DNA of 64,000 nt from Actinomycetes bacterium. GTDB taxonomy: Bacteria; Actinomycetota; Coriobacteriia; Coriobacteriales; Eggerthellaceae. Position 1 is the first letter of the stretch. Every line of letters starts with the position of its first letter. The stretch lies in contig JAEWQO010000003.1 of assembly GCA_023460315.1 (NCBI GenBank), positions 1 to 64,000 of the forward strand, given 5' to 3'. A program made the position numbers and the translations under genes. Positions 30,910-39,202 of this stretch are shown one piece after another. A model generated the notes under the pieces. It saw only the letters and a list, made by a program, of their open reading frames with translations. It searched no databases and was not told the origin of the DNA.

Positions 30910-31678
30910 CGCATGGGCTCGTGAGTGCCTGCTGTTCGTGCAGTCGCATATAGTCGGCTTTATTGGGGTAGCGATCATGCTTGAGGCGTGTATCGCCGTG
31001 GGGCATTCCTTGGTATCCACTTTTGCAGATCACGCGGGAGCAAGGGTGGGGTTGGTCGATGGCATGCTCATGCTGGTCGATCCTCCTGCGGGGCTTCTGT
31101 CTCTTCCTCAAGTTATTTTAGGTCCCTTGGCCATTCTTGTCATCTTGGTGCAAACCCAACACGATCATGCCTATAACGCCGAAGTGAGGCTGGGCTCAGC
31201 GGGCCTGTGGGCAAAAAAGGCGTTCGTGGCTTGTGTGGTGGCAGTCGGGGTTTCCTTTCTCTACTTTGTCTTGTTGACCGTCTCCAGCCTTGAGCGCTAT
31301 GCCATATTTGCGGAGTCGGGTGGCTCATCAAGCCTGCTGCATCTTTTCACGGGGCTGTTGGAGTTCCCCTTTCCCTCTCTGCTTGTGGCATTCTGCGTTA
31401 CAGGGGTGCATTGCCTCGTGGTGGTGTTGTTCGAGGTCGCGCTGTTTCTCCTTTTGTATAGGATAACGAAAAACGGTTTCCTTGGATTTGCATCCGTCGT
31501 TGTTTTGTCCATGGTAGCGCTGATACTTCTGAACTTCCCGTCTGCGTTCGGCTCGGGCTATTACTTTTTTGCGACCGACGACCATCGGGACCTGATACTT
31601 GTTGTCGGCTTTTCGGCATTGGTTCTCGGTGTTCCCCAGATTATATATTCAAGCAAAAGGAGCCGGCATGATAGTTGA
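30896..31678 (+). CDS. ABC-2-type permease-like membrane protein 2
   Basis: 260 residues with about six helices: IVGFIGVAIMLEACIAVGHS, LPQVILGPLAILVILVQT, AFVACVVAVGVSFLYFVLL, LVAFCVTGVHCLVVVLFEVA and two at the end. No sequence family is recognised. The start ATG at 30896 lies within the 3' end of the previous gene, and the stop overlaps the ATPase start region by 11 bases. The order and coupling suggest one transporter complex in which three permease-like proteins share a single ATPase. Confidence 0.62.
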   Translation: MNRYSAWARECLLFVQSHIVGFIGVAIMLEACIAVGHSLVSTFADHAGARVGLVDGMLMLVDPPAGLLSLPQVILGPLAILVILVQTQHDHAYNAEVRLGSAGLWAKKAFVACVVAVGVSFLYFVLLTVSSLERYAIFAESGGSSSLLHLFTGLLEFPFPSLLVAFCVTGVHCLVVVLFEVALFLLLYRITKNGFLGFASVVVLSMVALILLNFPSAFGSGYYFFATDDHRDLILVVGFSALVLGVPQIIYSSKRSRHDS

Positions 31679-32345
31679 AGTCGAGGCGTACACGAAGACG
31701 ATCAAAAAGGCCACGGTGCTCGATTCCATCACGCTCAGTTTGAGGTCGGGTCTGGTATATGGCATTCGAGGGGAAAATGGGTCGGGCAAGACGATGCTGT
31801 TGCGTGCCCTTTCTGGCTTGATCCGCGCAGATTCCGGTCGCGTTGTTATTGATGGCAAGACGCTGAAAAAGGATATAGAGTTTCCCAACAGCATGGGATT
31901 GTTGGTGAATGGACCGTCGTTCATCGGCGCCTATACGGGATTGCAAAACTTGAAGATACTTGCATCGATCAAGCAGGTTGTTGGATGCGCGGACATCGAG
32001 CAGGCTCTGCATGCGGTGGGGCTCGATCCCGACGACAAGCGGCCCTACTCAAAATACTCTTTGGGAATGAAGCAGCGTCTGGGCATTGCTTGCGCAGTGA
32101 TGGAGCATCCTGACCTGGTGCTGCTTGACGAGCCATTCAATGCCCTTGATGCGCAGGGGATCGAGTTGGCGAAAGCCATCATAAGCGCCGAAAGGGAACG
32201 AGGTGCGCTCGTTGTCGTTGCTACTCACGACAAGGGTGAACTTGAAGGCATCGAGGACATCAGCATCATGATGAAGGACGGGAAAGCCTCTGCCGTCACG
32301 GCATGCCAAGGCGCGGTTGCTCCTGCCGAGGAAAGACTTGCATGA
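31668..32345 (+). CDS. ABC transporter ATP-binding protein
   Basis: 225 residues with a full set of ATPase motifs: Walker A GENGSGKT, Q-loop region, signature YSLGMKQR (LSGGQ variant), Walker B LVLLDEPF, and the H-loop VVVATHDKGE. The signature LGMKQR is that of drug/bacteriocin exporter-type ABC-2 ATPases such as BcrA. ATG at 31668 has AAAAGGAG 5 bases upstream, and its stop overlaps the next start (ATGA). It would energise the three membrane proteins around it, for export of a peptide or for immunity. Confidence 0.88.
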   Translation: MIVEVEAYTKTIKKATVLDSITLSLRSGLVYGIRGENGSGKTMLLRALSGLIRADSGRVVIDGKTLKKDIEFPNSMGLLVNGPSFIGAYTGLQNLKILASIKQVVGCADIEQALHAVGLDPDDKRPYSKYSLGMKQRLGIACAVMEHPDLVLLDEPFNALDAQGIELAKAIISAERERGALVVVATHDKGELEGIEDISIMMKDGKASAVTACQGAVAPAEERLA

Positions 32346-33178
32346 TCTTTCCGGCCATCATGAGAAGGACTTTGAGATTCGATCTTTTTAATATGGCGGC
32401 ACAGTCAAGGTTATGGCTTGTGGTGGTAGGTCTGTTGCCCTTTGTCTCTCTGGCACGGCTGCTTATTCAGACCTCCCATGCCTTCGGTGCGGCCGCCGAT
32501 CTTTCGGCTGTAGATCTGCTGATCTTTTTCTCGCGGGGATCTGAGGTGTTCGTGCCGCGCGATGGGGCCGTTTTTATTCTTCCGATGGATTGGCTGTTCG
32601 CTCAGGTGGCTCTTTTTTTCGTAACCGGCTTCTATTCGGCTCGCACCTTCCATGGCAGCGGGGCCCCTGCCATCTCGCGAATTGGGAGCTTGCGTCGATG
32701 GTGGACATCCCAATGTCTTTGCGTGGCCATTCTTGTGACATGCTTTTACGCATACTGTGCGCTGGTGTTTTTAGGGTATGGGCTCATCAGCGGTGGCCCG
32801 CTGCTTGCTATTCACCCCGATCTCATCTTTTTTGGGCAGGAAGCCAATTTAGCGCCAATGCTCGATGGCACAATGGCCCTGGCGCTGGTCACTCCGTACG
32901 CGAGCTCGCTCCTGCTTTGCTTGTTCCAGCTTGTTCTTGCGCTGGCGATGGGTGCCCCGGCAAGCATAGGGATGATGGTGGCCTACTTGGCGCTCTCCGC
33001 ATATGCTCACGTGCCTTACTTGATGGGCGACTATGGGATGCTCATGCGCAACGGTGCGTTTTTTTCGGGAGGGATGTCAAGTTCTGAAATCCTTGTAGCA
33101 GAGGGCGTTGCTTGCGTGGTCTGTGTCCTGATCGGATACCTTCTGTCATCCCGATGGGAGTGTCTTGATGCAGGTTAG
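32342..33178 (+). CDS. ABC-2-type permease-like membrane protein 3
   Basis: 278 residues, about six helices, e.g. LWLVVVGLLPFVSLARLL, VALFFVTGFYS, CLCVAILVTCFYAYCALVFL, SLLLCLFQLVLALAMG, MMVAYLALSAYAH and a last helix VACVVCVLIGYLL. A short amphipathic start MIFPAIMRRTLRFDLFN is again ABC-2-like. It is translationally coupled to the ATPase and is the last gene of the island. The three membrane proteins are not obviously alike in sequence. Confidence 0.62.
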   Translation: MIFPAIMRRTLRFDLFNMAAQSRLWLVVVGLLPFVSLARLLIQTSHAFGAAADLSAVDLLIFFSRGSEVFVPRDGAVFILPMDWLFAQVALFFVTGFYSARTFHGSGAPAISRIGSLRRWWTSQCLCVAILVTCFYAYCALVFLGYGLISGGPLLAIHPDLIFFGQEANLAPMLDGTMALALVTPYASSLLLCLFQLVLALAMGAPASIGMMVAYLALSAYAHVPYLMGDYGMLMRNGAFFSGGMSSSEILVAEGVACVVCVLIGYLLSSRWECLDAG

Positions 33179-33211
33179 GCAACCGTTTGGGAGTGATGCA
33201 GCAAAGTGTGT

Positions 33212-33263
33212 GGAAAAGCCTGAAGGAAAAGCCTGAAGGAGGAGCCTGAGGGAGGAGCCAAGC
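33212..33263. repeat. Four tandem 13-bp repeats
   Basis: GGAAAAGCCTGAA occurs twice exactly (33212-33224, 33225-33237), then GGAGGAGCCTGAG and GGAGGAGCCAAGC. It lies after the island's last gene and before a convergent gene. Confidence 0.7.
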
Positions 33264-33312
33264 AGAGTCTCTTTGATGGGGGAGCGCTTTTCCTTTCACG
33301 TACGGGGTGGAC

Positions 33313-33335
33313 GGGGTTTCCTGGGGGAAAGCCCC
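33313..33335. terminator. Hairpin between convergent genes
   Basis: GGGGTTTCC (33313-33321) pairs with GGAAAGCCCC (33326-33335) with one mismatch. It is placed between the permease gene and the convergent flavin reductase gene. No clear U-tract. Confidence 0.35.
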
Positions 33336-33408
33336 TGCCAAGACCGCTTTCGACAACGGAGAAGCAGCAATCGGTGGCTTCATTTTTGGCGTCTTGCCCA
33401 CCGGCTCT

Positions 33409-34050
33409 TTATGGAGCGGAGCGTCGGTGTGCCGCTTTGGCGCTTGGGGTAGCTCCTGAGCTGGTTTCTTTAAATCGAAGGGCCGCTGTGCCGGCGATAG
33501 CGAACGTGTCGTGTTGAATGCAGAGCAGGGCGTCGACCGACGAGATGCGGCCTTTGCCATCGCTTTCGCAGCGGGTGTGGGCTTCGGTGACGAGGGCGGT
33601 GGTCAGCAGATGGTCGCCCGCTTCGCGGATGTCCTCCACCTTGCAGGCGAGCCATGAGAGGGCGCCTGCAACCACGGGAAGTTCTCCGTCTGCGCTTTCG
33701 TTTCCGTCTGTACTTTGCGGCTTGACGAGCTGGTGCGCGAGGCCTTTTCCCTTGTCTTCTCGATATCCGGAGCCATTTCCGCAATAGGCAGCCGCTTCGA
33801 TGGAATCGGAAGCCCGTGCGTCAAGCACCGACACGGAAAAGGCTCCCGTCGCGCGGATAAGGCCCATCGTGTGTGACTGCGCCCGCAGCGCGAAGGCCAG
33901 CAGAGCGGGGTCGTGGGAGATGGGAGTGATCCAAGCGACGGTGGCAAACCCCGTCTCGTTTCCGTCGTGCGCTCCGATGATCACGACGGGCCGAGGGTTG
34001 AGCAGCGCGGCGACATCCCGCCCTGTCACCTGTCGATAGGGGGAGGCCAT
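33409..34050 (-). CDS. Flavin reductase-like domain protein (FMN-binding)
   Basis: 213 residues. N-terminal RPVVIIGAHDGNETGFATVAW, HDPALLAFALRAQSHTMGLI and GAFSVSVLD are the FMN-binding block of the flavin reductase / DIM6-NTAB family. The C-terminal half, including LDALLCIQHD-like SSVDALLCIQHDTFAIAG, is the usual VxxxH segment. Such proteins bind FMN and reduce flavins or substrates with NADH. It is downstream of a PadR regulator on the same strand (gap 9 bases), so PadR probably controls it. The ribosome binding site is weak, consistent with translational coupling. Confidence 0.75.
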   Translation of the reverse strand: MASPYRQVTGRDVAALLNPRPVVIIGAHDGNETGFATVAWITPISHDPALLAFALRAQSHTMGLIRATGAFSVSVLDARASDSIEAAAYCGNGSGYREDKGKGLAHQLVKPQSTDGNESADGELPVVAGALSWLACKVEDIREAGDHLLTTALVTEAHTRCESDGKGRISSVDALLCIQHDTFAIAGTAALRFKETSSGATPSAKAAHRRSAP

Positions 34051-34059
34051 GGATGCCGC

Positions 34060-34494
34060 TTATTCGTGTGAGCAGAGGGGTGTGTCGGGCAGGTCAATGC
34101 CGAGCGCGCCGGCGGCTTCGGCTCGCAGTTCCTCGAGGGTCAGCTGATAGCAGGCGAGCGCGTCGATCCAGCGGCGGAGGCAGTGGCGTCCTTGATCGGT
34201 GAGGGTGAACAGGCGCTTGGCCGAGCCTTCTTCGGGAGTGTCCCAGGCGGACGTGACCAAGCCACTCTCCTCCATGCGCTTGAGGGCTCGATAGATGCCG
34301 GTTGCGTCGGGCTTCTTTCCTCCGAACATAGGGGATTGGGCGGCCATCTGCACGATCACATAGCCGTGCAGCGGCTTGTCCGACCGGGCGAGCAACGTGA
34401 GAATCGTGGGTTGCGAAAGGCGGTTGAGCGACTTGCCGAGCTCGGCGCATTCCTTGAGGTCCTCGTCGGTTTTAGGATGGCAGCTGCTCCACAT
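34060..34494 (-). CDS. PadR-family transcriptional regulator
   Basis: 144 residues. The N-terminal winged-helix has LSQPTILTLLARSDKPLHGYVIVQMA, then ATGIYRALKRMEESGLVTSAW and SAKRLFTLTDQGRHCL, which is the PadR wing pattern. A short C-terminal helix region follows. PadR proteins typically repress a neighbouring detoxification or transport gene and are released by a small molecule. The ATG at 34494 has AAGGG 9 bases upstream and is preferred to the open frame to 34590. It precedes the flavin reductase gene. Confidence 0.8.
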   Translation of the reverse strand: MWSSCHPKTDEDLKECAELGKSLNRLSQPTILTLLARSDKPLHGYVIVQMAAQSPMFGGKKPDATGIYRALKRMEESGLVTSAWDTPEEGSAKRLFTLTDQGRHCLRRWIDALACYQLTLEELRAEAAGALGIDLPDTPLCSHE

Positions 34495-34734
34495 GGGGTG
34501 GTCCCTTCTCGATTTCGATGCTCCCTGCGTCAAGAAAAACGGCGCCTGTTCGACTATGGCATCTATGCTAAACAAAACAACCACTATCATCTCATAACTA
34601 TTTGCTCATTGCCATTACTTTCTTTTCTTCGCGCTTCGCTCGTCGCTTGCGGCCGGAGGGGGAGGCTCCGAAGCCGGCTTTCCCGCGCTGCGAGATTTGT
34701 GCGCTGCGAGCCCCCTCATGCTTCCCCCTCCCAT

Positions 34735-35003
34735 GATTGCGAACTTCGTGTGTTCTGGAAGCCCATTATGCTTGCGGGATTCGTGTGCTTTGCGAACCCT
34801 CATGCTTTGCGAGATTTGTGTGTTCTGAGAGCCCCCCCCATGCTTGCGGGATTCGTGTGTGCTGCGAGCTTCGCGGGCTCTGCGAACCCTCATGCTTCCC
34901 CCATGCTTGCGAACTTCGTGTGTACTGCGAGCTTCGCGGGCTCTGCGAACTCTCATGCTTCCCCCATGCTTGCGAACTTCGTGTGTGCTGTGAGCCTTTC
35001 GCG
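34735..35003. repeat. Degenerate tandem array, about 34-bp and 63-bp units
   Basis: Units starting ATGCTTGCG... or ATGATTGCG... recur from 34735. Two 63-bp units (34840-34902 and 34903-34965) differ at about five positions and share CTGCGAGCTTCGCGGGCTCT. A truncated copy begins at 34966. Shorter 34-bp forms (from 34735, 34768 and 34802) precede them. No transposase or coding signal is present. Confidence 0.75.
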
Positions 35004-35230
35004 CTCGAGAGCCTCTCTTTGACGTTTTGCCTCGCGTTTCGCTTGGCTTCCGATTTCTCTTTCGGCTTCTGGCTTCCCTCTTGGTTTCTCGTTTGGCGGG
35101 AAAGGATGTTGGGTGGGCCAGGCGCTTTGCGAGCTCTTCTTATCCTGAAGACTCGTCTTGGAGACGCATGCGAGGGACGAGGAGTCTTTTTTGGAGGGCG
35201 TGCGCTCTCTTTTCCCTCCAATCCGGCAAA

Positions 35231-35265
35231 ATGTCCAATGTCCAATGTCCAATGTCCAATGTCCA
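35231..35265. repeat. Five tandem ATGTCCA units
   Basis: ATGTCCA is repeated five times without change at 35231-35265, followed by a partial ATGCC copy. A 7-bp unit is out of frame and prone to slippage. Confidence 0.85.
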
Positions 35266-35388
35266 ATGCCAAGTTGCCGAGCGGCAAACTGTCGAACGCC
35301 AATGCCAAGTCCGGCCGCGCTGGTGCAGCCGAATGTCAAGCTGCCAAAAGCTATGCGACGAGGTATCTTTCGTTGAAACAAGAACAAA

Positions 35389-35404
35389 TGTTTCACGTGA
35401 AACA
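35389..35404. other. parS: parS, ParB-binding centromere site
   Basis: The 16-bp palindrome TGTTTCACGTGAAACA matches the bacterial parS consensus TGTTNCACGTGAAACA at every position. It lies outside any gene. ParB loaded at such sites organises origin-proximal DNA and recruits SMC. No par or dna genes are in the window. Confidence 0.88.
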
Positions 35405-35468
35405 TTCCGACGGTTCGCAGCTTCCAGTGGTTCGCCAGCGGGTCGTGCAGCACCTGGCTTGCCAATGT

Positions 35469-35551
35469 CCCGGACAAGCGGCATCTGGTTCGCCCACGTC
35501 CCGGACAAGTGGCATTTGGCGGGCTCCTATCCCCGGACGAGCGGCATTTGG
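35469..35551. repeat. Three 20-bp repeats at 31-32-bp spacing
   Basis: CCCGGACAAGCGGCATCTGG (35469-35488), CCCGGACAAGTGGCATTTGG (35500-35519) and CCCGGACGAGCGGCATTTGG (35532-35551). The spacers of 11-12 bases are not conserved. The period is near three helical turns. Confidence 0.75.
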
Positions 35552-35847
35552 CCTGCCCCGTCCCGGGACGGACGCCGCCACGGCGCAGGCGGATGGCGGC
35601 GGGCGCTCAATTCTCAAGGGGAGGGCGCCGCGGCTCCCGGTGATGCCCTCGGGCGACGTAGCGATGGCCGAAAAAAGGGGGCAAATGCGCCAAAAACGCG
35701 CCAATCTCGCGTGGCGCTGCCGCTTTTCGTCTTGCCGGCCTTGCGTGGTGCGGTTGCTTTCCGTTCCGTCTCGTGGATATCCGTCGGAATGTTCGCCGTC
35801 TTTCCGGTGCCGTTCGCAGTTGAATTATGGTCAAAGGGGGGAGAGCC

Positions 35848-35903
35848 TTGCCTCTCCCTTGCCGGATGTTATACTTCCGTACGAAATAAACTGACTAGTC
35901 AGT
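35848..35903 (+). promoter_or_regulatory. Promoter and TetR-type operator of the ABC/YhgE/TetR operon
   Basis: TTGCCT (35848-35853) and TATACT (35870-35875), spaced 16 bases. The perfect 14-bp palindrome ACTGACTAGTCAGT (35890-35903) lies just after the start point. This is the classic type of TetR-family operator, and the operon contains its own TetR gene. Confidence 0.7.
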
Positions 35904-36020
35904 CTAAAAAGGTATCGAACGATACCCGCAGGCATGGACAGGAAGTTCCGATCGGCGGAAGACGCGCTTGAAGTCGCTCGCCTCTCAATGACGATGGATG
36001 TATCAGAAGGAGACAAGAAC

Positions 36021-36752
36021 GTGGTTGAAACAAAGGAGGCTCGGTGGCAGACGCACGTGCCGCAGGGTCCGGAGTCGGGAACCTTCGTGCGCAGCGAGAG
36101 CCAATTCTCGAACGCTCCCTATATGAGTGCGCAGAAATTGGAGCTTCGCACGCTTCTGGGGTGTGCCTATAGCGGGGTTACGGTCGACGTGCACAAGGGC
36201 GAGGTCGTGGCTGTGCGGGGTCGCAACGGCAGTGGGAAGACGGCGCTCCTGCTCACGTTGTCGGGCAGGATGAAGGCGACGGGCGGCACGTTGACGGTGG
36301 GTGGGTTCTCCCTGCCTCGGCAGCGCTCCAAGGTGGAACGCCATGTCGGGTTGGGCCTGTTCCATGGATTGAACGATCTCCAAGAGAGCCTGACGGCATC
36401 CTATGCGGTCAGCGCCGAGCTTCAACTGCACGGTCGCAAGGCCAATCGTGAGACGGCGAAGGCTTATCTGGAGGAGTGGGGACTTGACGGCAGCGCCAAT
36501 GTGCTCGTGAAGGACCTCACGTCGCAGCAGCTTGCTCAGCTGGGTATTGCGCTGGCTTTCGTCGGCAATCCCGATGCCGTGGTCGTCGATGACATTGAGG
36601 GCCAGCTGACCATGGCGCAGTCCGAGGGCCTCATGAATGCGCTGATTGGCCTGTCCCGCGAACGCAATGTGGCTGTGGTGGTGGGCGTGGTCGAGCGCAG
36701 CCTTGCCGCCATGGCGGATGCGACCGTTTATTTGGCAAAGGAAGGCGAGTGA
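36021..36752 (+). CDS. ABC transporter ATP-binding protein, degenerate
   Basis: 243 residues. Walker A GRNGSGKT is intact, but the signature is DLTSQQLAQ in place of LSGGQ, and Walker B reads VVVDDIEG with Asp where the catalytic Glu is expected. Residues 1-45 are a variable extension. ATP hydrolysis may thus be weak, or the protein acts as a regulatory partner of the YhgE protein in the next gene. GTG at 36021 has AGAAGGAGA 8 bases before it and is preferred to the open frame from 35934. Order with YhgE and TetR suggests an envelope or drug-response function. Confidence 0.78.
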   Translation: MVETKEARWQTHVPQGPESGTFVRSESQFSNAPYMSAQKLELRTLLGCAYSGVTVDVHKGEVVAVRGRNGSGKTALLLTLSGRMKATGGTLTVGGFSLPRQRSKVERHVGLGLFHGLNDLQESLTASYAVSAELQLHGRKANRETAKAYLEEWGLDGSANVLVKDLTSQQLAQLGIALAFVGNPDAVVVDDIEGQLTMAQSEGLMNALIGLSRERNVAVVVGVVERSLAAMADATVYLAKEGE

Positions 36753-36754
36753 TC

Positions 36755-39193
36755 ATGGCATTCAAAGGACTGCGCTTTGCCGGGCTCGAATGGAAGAACA
36801 TCACGGCTTCAAAGGTCATGTGGGTGGTCATCGCCGCCATCGGCATCATGCCGTTGCTGTATGGCGCACTGTACCTCGCTGCGTTTCAGGACCCCTACGC
36901 TCGGTTGAACACGGTTCCCGTTGCGGTGGTGAATGAGGACCAGGGAGCGGTCATCGCAACCGAGCAGCGCAATCTCGGCGAGGATGTGGTTGACGAGCTG
37001 AAGGACAATGACGAGGGCTTGGAATGGAATTTCGTGTCGGCGGATGAGGCCCAACAGGGCCTTGAAGACGGCACCTATTATATGGTGTGCACCATTCCCT
37101 CGAACTTTTCTGAGAGCGTCGCCTCTGCGGAAACAAGCGATCCCGAGAAGGCCCAGCTGCTGGTGAATTACAACCAGAGCGAGAACATGCTGGCATCCCA
37201 GATTGGCGAGACGGTGTGGAAAGAAGTTCGCACGAAGGTGAGCGACACTGTTTCCCATGAATATTGGGACACGGTTCTCAACCGTGTGGCTGATTCTGGC
37301 AAGGACATTCAGACTGCAGCAGACGGAGCGGGGACACTCGAAGACGGCTTGACGAACGCCCATGACGGCAGCCAGACCATCACGACCAATCTTGGCACGC
37401 TTTCCGATGGTGCGACGTCGCTTGACGGAGGTCTTGTTCAGCTGCTCAATGGTACGATAACCCTCAAGCAGGGCACGTTGTCCCTGGCGTCGGGGGCAAG
37501 CCAACTCAAAGCCGGCACCAGCCAGGTCGCCGAGGGGGCGAAGAGCGTTGCACAAGGCGCGTCCCAGCTCAAGAGCGAGGGAACGGACGCTGTTTCCAGC
37601 GGTGCAAGCCAAGTGAGCAGCGGTGTGCAGCAGATGGTTGAGAGCATGGGATCCCTGGTCACGGGACTGGGATCCGATGACGACTCGCAGACTCTGATCG
37701 GCGGTTCCTACGCACTCCAACAGGGCATCGCGCAAGTCAACCAAGGGGCCGTCGATGCGAAGAACGGGGTGGACCAGATAAATTCTGGCGTCAAGGCGTT
37801 GTCGAACAAGGTGACGGAAGCCAAGGCCGGGCTTGATTCCGCATATGGCATCCTGTCCAATCCCGATGCCACCGAAGATCAAAAGCAGCAGGCACTCGCC
37901 ATCATCAAGGGCGTCTCTGACGGCATGGGGACCTCGGGTGACACCGGCAGCTCCACGGTGCAGGGTGCGCTGGGGACCATCAGCTCCTCGCTCGATGCCG
38001 TTTCTGGCGGCCAGAGCGCTGCGGGCGATCCCTATGGCCTGACGAAGCTGATATATGCGACCTCCGACGGCGGGTCGGGCACGCTTGGTGCGGGTGTTGC
38101 CACGTTGCATGACGCGCTTTCGAGCACGAAGGACCAGCTGGTCTCGAAGTCGTCTGATCTTCAGAGCCTCTCATCGGGCGCTGCGCAGCTTGACGACGGC
38201 GCGTCCGAAGTGAATGCCCGTATGGCTGAACTTGCGGACGGCGCCTCGCAGCTCTCATCGGGCGCTTCCCAGGTTGACGACGGTGCTTCCTCCGCCGTGT
38301 CCGGCGCTGGTCAGCTCGATGACGGTGCCTCCCAGCTGCTGTCCGGCACCCAGTCCGCGGAGGATGGGTCTTCCCAGATTGCCAGTGGCGCCAGCCAGCT
38401 CGAGGAGGGCAGCGCCACGTTGACGGCGGGCCTCTTGGATGCGGTTGACGGCTCGTCCACCCTGCAGTCGGGTCTTGCCGAAGGAGCGGAGACTGCGGCA
38501 GACCAGACCTCCAACATCGACGGCAAGGCCGATGTGATGAGCGACCCGGTCGAATTGGCGAACGAGTACTACACGACGGTGAAAAACTACGGCACGGGCT
38601 TCGCGCCCTACTTCATGGCGTTGGGCCTGTGGGTTGGGGGCTTGGTGGCAGGATTCGTGTTCAAGCCGCTCAACAAGCGGCTCATCATCTCGGGCGGCAA
38701 CCCGGTCATGGTGGCGTTCTCGAACTATCTTCCCATGGCGGTCTTCGCGCTCATCCAGGCGACCCTGCTTATGGTGGTGCTGCAGTTTGGACTCCAACTA
38801 CAGATAGACAACGTTGCGGCGTTCTACGCCATGGGGTATTTGACGGCCCTCGTCTTCACGGCCATCATGCAGTTTCTCATGGCGGCGCTTGGATTCCCCG
38901 GGAAGTTCGTGGCCATCATCCTGCTTATGTTGCAGCTGACCGCCTCTGCGGGCACGTTCCCCATTCAAACCACGCCGGATTTCTTTCAGATCATTAACCC
39001 CTACATGCCCATGACGTACGTGGTGCAAGGCATGCGCCAGATCATGACGGGTTTGGATTACGGCACCGTCGCCTTCGACTGCTTTGTCCTGGCTGCCGTT
39101 GGCCTCGTCTGCTTTGCGTTGACGGCTTTGGTTGTCTATCGGAAGCGCACCGTGCGCATGGATGACTTGCATCCGGTGCTGCAGTTGGGTTAG
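36755..39193 (+). CDS. YhgE/Pip-family membrane protein
   Basis: 812 residues. First helix (VMWVVIAAIGIMPLLYGALY) followed by a large outside region and a C-terminal set of about five helices (GFAPYFMALGLWVGGLVAGF onward). The extracellular part contains repeated short motifs such as SGASQLDDGASQL and SSGASQVDDGAS, a helical coiled-coil-like array with Gly-Ala-Ser. YhgE/Pip ('phage infection protein') proteins have been linked to phage receptors, polyketide or drug export and, in some, T7SS-like secretion. ATG at 36755 lies 2 bases after the ATPase stop. It is probably the substrate-handling part of an ABC-like system. Confidence 0.88.
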   Translation: MAFKGLRFAGLEWKNITASKVMWVVIAAIGIMPLLYGALYLAAFQDPYARLNTVPVAVVNEDQGAVIATEQRNLGEDVVDELKDNDEGLEWNFVSADEAQQGLEDGTYYMVCTIPSNFSESVASAETSDPEKAQLLVNYNQSENMLASQIGETVWKEVRTKVSDTVSHEYWDTVLNRVADSGKDIQTAADGAGTLEDGLTNAHDGSQTITTNLGTLSDGATSLDGGLVQLLNGTITLKQGTLSLASGASQLKAGTSQVAEGAKSVAQGASQLKSEGTDAVSSGASQVSSGVQQMVESMGSLVTGLGSDDDSQTLIGGSYALQQGIAQVNQGAVDAKNGVDQINSGVKALSNKVTEAKAGLDSAYGILSNPDATEDQKQQALAIIKGVSDGMGTSGDTGSSTVQGALGTISSSLDAVSGGQSAAGDPYGLTKLIYATSDGGSGTLGAGVATLHDALSSTKDQLVSKSSDLQSLSSGAAQLDDGASEVNARMAELADGASQLSSGASQVDDGASSAVSGAGQLDDGASQLLSGTQSAEDGSSQIASGASQLEEGSATLTAGLLDAVDGSSTLQSGLAEGAETAADQTSNIDGKADVMSDPVELANEYYTTVKNYGTGFAPYFMALGLWVGGLVAGFVFKPLNKRLIISGGNPVMVAFSNYLPMAVFALIQATLLMVVLQFGLQLQIDNVAAFYAMGYLTALVFTAIMQFLMAALGFPGKFVAIILLMLQLTASAGTFPIQTTPDFFQIINPYMPMTYVVQGMRQIMTGLDYGTVAFDCFVLAAVGLVCFALTALVVYRKRTVRMDDLHPVLQLG

Positions 39194-39202
39194 GCTGGTT
39201 TC

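Larger units (their letters stand above)
34495..36020. other. 1.5-kb gene-free region with repeat arrays and parS
   Basis: Open frames here are low-complexity, overlap on both strands, lack ribosome binding sites, and the repeat lengths (63, 34, 7, 31-32) are mostly not multiples of three, so I call none. It holds a 63/34-bp array (34735-35003), a 7-bp array (35231-35265), a perfect parS (35389-35404), a 20-bp array (35469-35551), and the promoter/operator of the next operon (35848-35903). Confidence 0.7.

Noticed and set aside
34735..35003. CRISPR array
   Set aside because: Units are contiguous and degenerate, with no unique spacers of constant length and no cas genes.
34737..35971. Long open frames (385 and 314 codons) over the repeat region
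   Set aside because: Low complexity, repeats out of frame, no ribosome binding site, and overlapping frames on both strands.
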